Source: DASSBG01 sp965651365 (lineage in GTDB: Bacteria; Pseudomonadota; Gammaproteobacteria; Xanthomonadales; Rhodanobacteraceae). From it: 55,085 nt of DNA. The notes beneath the pieces are model-generated. The model was given only the letters and a program-made list of their open reading frames with translations. It was not told where the DNA came from and ran no database searches. The position numbers and the translations under genes were made by a program. Of this stretch, positions 54,400 through 55,085 are shown in pieces; position 1 is the first letter of the stretch; each line of letters opens with the position of its first letter. The DNA is taken from the NCBI GenBank assembly GCA_965651365.1, contig CBFGSA010000003.1, forward strand, positions 1 to 55,085. The letters are read 5' to 3'.

Positions 54400-55082
54400 A
54401 CTGAAGTTTCCTTGTCGGTCGGGCCACCTGCCGCAGCTTTGCGCGGGGCGGTATTGACCGCCAACTGGGCGGCAAAGGCCCGCTGGTAGGCGGGACGCGC
54501 TTCGCCGCGGGCGACATAGGCCGCCAGGTTCGGAAATTCGTCCAGAATGCCCGACATTCTCAGTCTCAGCAGTACCGACACCATCATCACGTCGCCCGCG
54601 CTGAATGCGCCATCCAGCCACTGTGCATCGCCCAGACGGACAGACAGCTGGCCGAGGCGATTGCGGATGCGGTCCTGCACCAGAGGCAGACGTCCTTGAG
54701 CCCAGGGCTTGTCGGCTTCCAGAATCCTGGCGATGGTCAGTTCCTGGATCGGTGGTTCCACGGTGTTGAGCGCGGCGAACATCCACATGATCGCGCGTGC
54801 CCGGGCATGGGTATCTTCGGGAAACAGCCCGGCATGACGTTCGGCGATGTGGAAAACGATTGCGCCGGTTTCGAACAGGGCGAGATCGCCTTCTTCATAG
54901 GTCGGAATCTGGCCGAAGGGGTGCAGGCCCATGTGCCGTGCTTCCTTCATGGCCCGGAACGAAAGCAGACGAACCTGACAGGGTTGGCCCACTTCCTCCA
55001 GCGCCCAGCGCACGCGCATGTCGCGCGCCAGGCCCTTGCCGCCGTCGGGCGAGCGTTCAAAGGCGGTAATCGTGATGGTCAT
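54396..55082 (-). CDS. Glutathione S-transferase family protein
   Basis: A complete 228-residue GST-type protein. The N-terminal thioredoxin-like domain (about 1-85) shows RVRWALEEVGQPCQVRLLSF and the glutathione-binding GQIPTYEEGDLALFETGAIVFH, with E and S/T-type residues. The C-terminal helical domain (about 95-210) includes GAFSAGDVMMVSVLLRL, the N-capping-box region. The ATG at 55082 is 3 bp from the window edge, so the ribosome site cannot be seen. Its stop overlaps the GST stub start. The substrate is unknown. Confidence 0.9.
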   Translation of the reverse strand: MTITITAFERSPDGGKGLARDMRVRWALEEVGQPCQVRLLSFRAMKEARHMGLHPFGQIPTYEEGDLALFETGAIVFHIAERHAGLFPEDTHARARAIMWMFAALNTVEPPIQELTIARILEADKPWAQGRLPLVQDRIRNRLGQLSVRLGDAQWLDGAFSAGDVMMVSVLLRLRMSGILDEFPNLAAYVARGEARPAYQRAFAAQLAVNTAPRKAAAGGPTDKETSV

Positions 55083-55085
55083 GGC

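Overview
The window is a GC-rich stretch of chromosome from a gammaproteobacterium. Gene content (SucAB-Lpd, RF2 with the classic frameshift, LysS, SMC-ZipA, HiPIP, LexA-ImuA-ImuB-DnaE2) together with 7-bp intergenic repeats points to the Xanthomonadales/Lysobacterales side of the class. That placement is inference from gene content, not from a marker tree. I see no rRNA, tRNA, transposase, phage gene or CRISPR array.

Layout. 1-5000 (minus): sucA-sucB-lpdA, the 2-oxoglutarate dehydrogenase operon; lpdA runs off the left edge. 5021-8547 (minus): purB, a JmjC ribosomal-protein hydroxylase and a GNAT fusion, tightly packed. 8672-12014 (plus): circularly permuted ATP-grasp, alpha-E and Anbu proteasome-like peptidase, a predicted peptide-making/processing cluster that here lacks its usual transglutaminase. 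12251-14860: orphan TonB-dependent receptor, followed by three 134-bp tandem repeats. 15283-19959: CorC/HlyC-type membrane protein and NhaD antiporter (minus), then a PhoU-like/Pit phosphate pair (plus). 19984-21865 (minus): mtnB-mtnD-mtnC of methionine salvage, divergent from a HiPIP gene. 22426-22606: a candidate small-RNA gene between HiPIP and an amino-acid permease. 24448-27886 (minus): a short-chain dehydrogenase and a PAS-GGDEF-EAL protein. 28152-32012 (minus): liuE-liuD-liuC of leucine catabolism.

32136-34063 (plus): a CxxCH heme protein, then a Fur box and a cupredoxin-FTR1 iron-uptake pair. 34080-36930: Hsp15-like RNA-binding protein, a CheY-like regulator with a long disordered tail, and a DUF819 membrane protein. 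37043-45687 (plus): prfB, lysS, bolA, a PPIase lipoprotein, smc and zipA. 45711-46306: REP-like palindromes around a small ORF. 46364-52542 (minus): dnaE2, imuB, imuA and lexA2, an SOS mutagenesis cassette under a palindromic operator that overlaps an apparently leaderless promoter. 52635-55082 (minus): small accessory enzymes, including a VOC gene broken by a TGA and the stub of a deleted GST gene.

The most notable points are the Fur-box-linked heme/cupredoxin/FTR1 locus, the small-RNA candidate, the leaderless LexA2 operator, heptamer repeats that sit at gene 3' ends (two of them encode C-termini), and a dispersed repeat that supplies part of the DnaE2 N-terminus.
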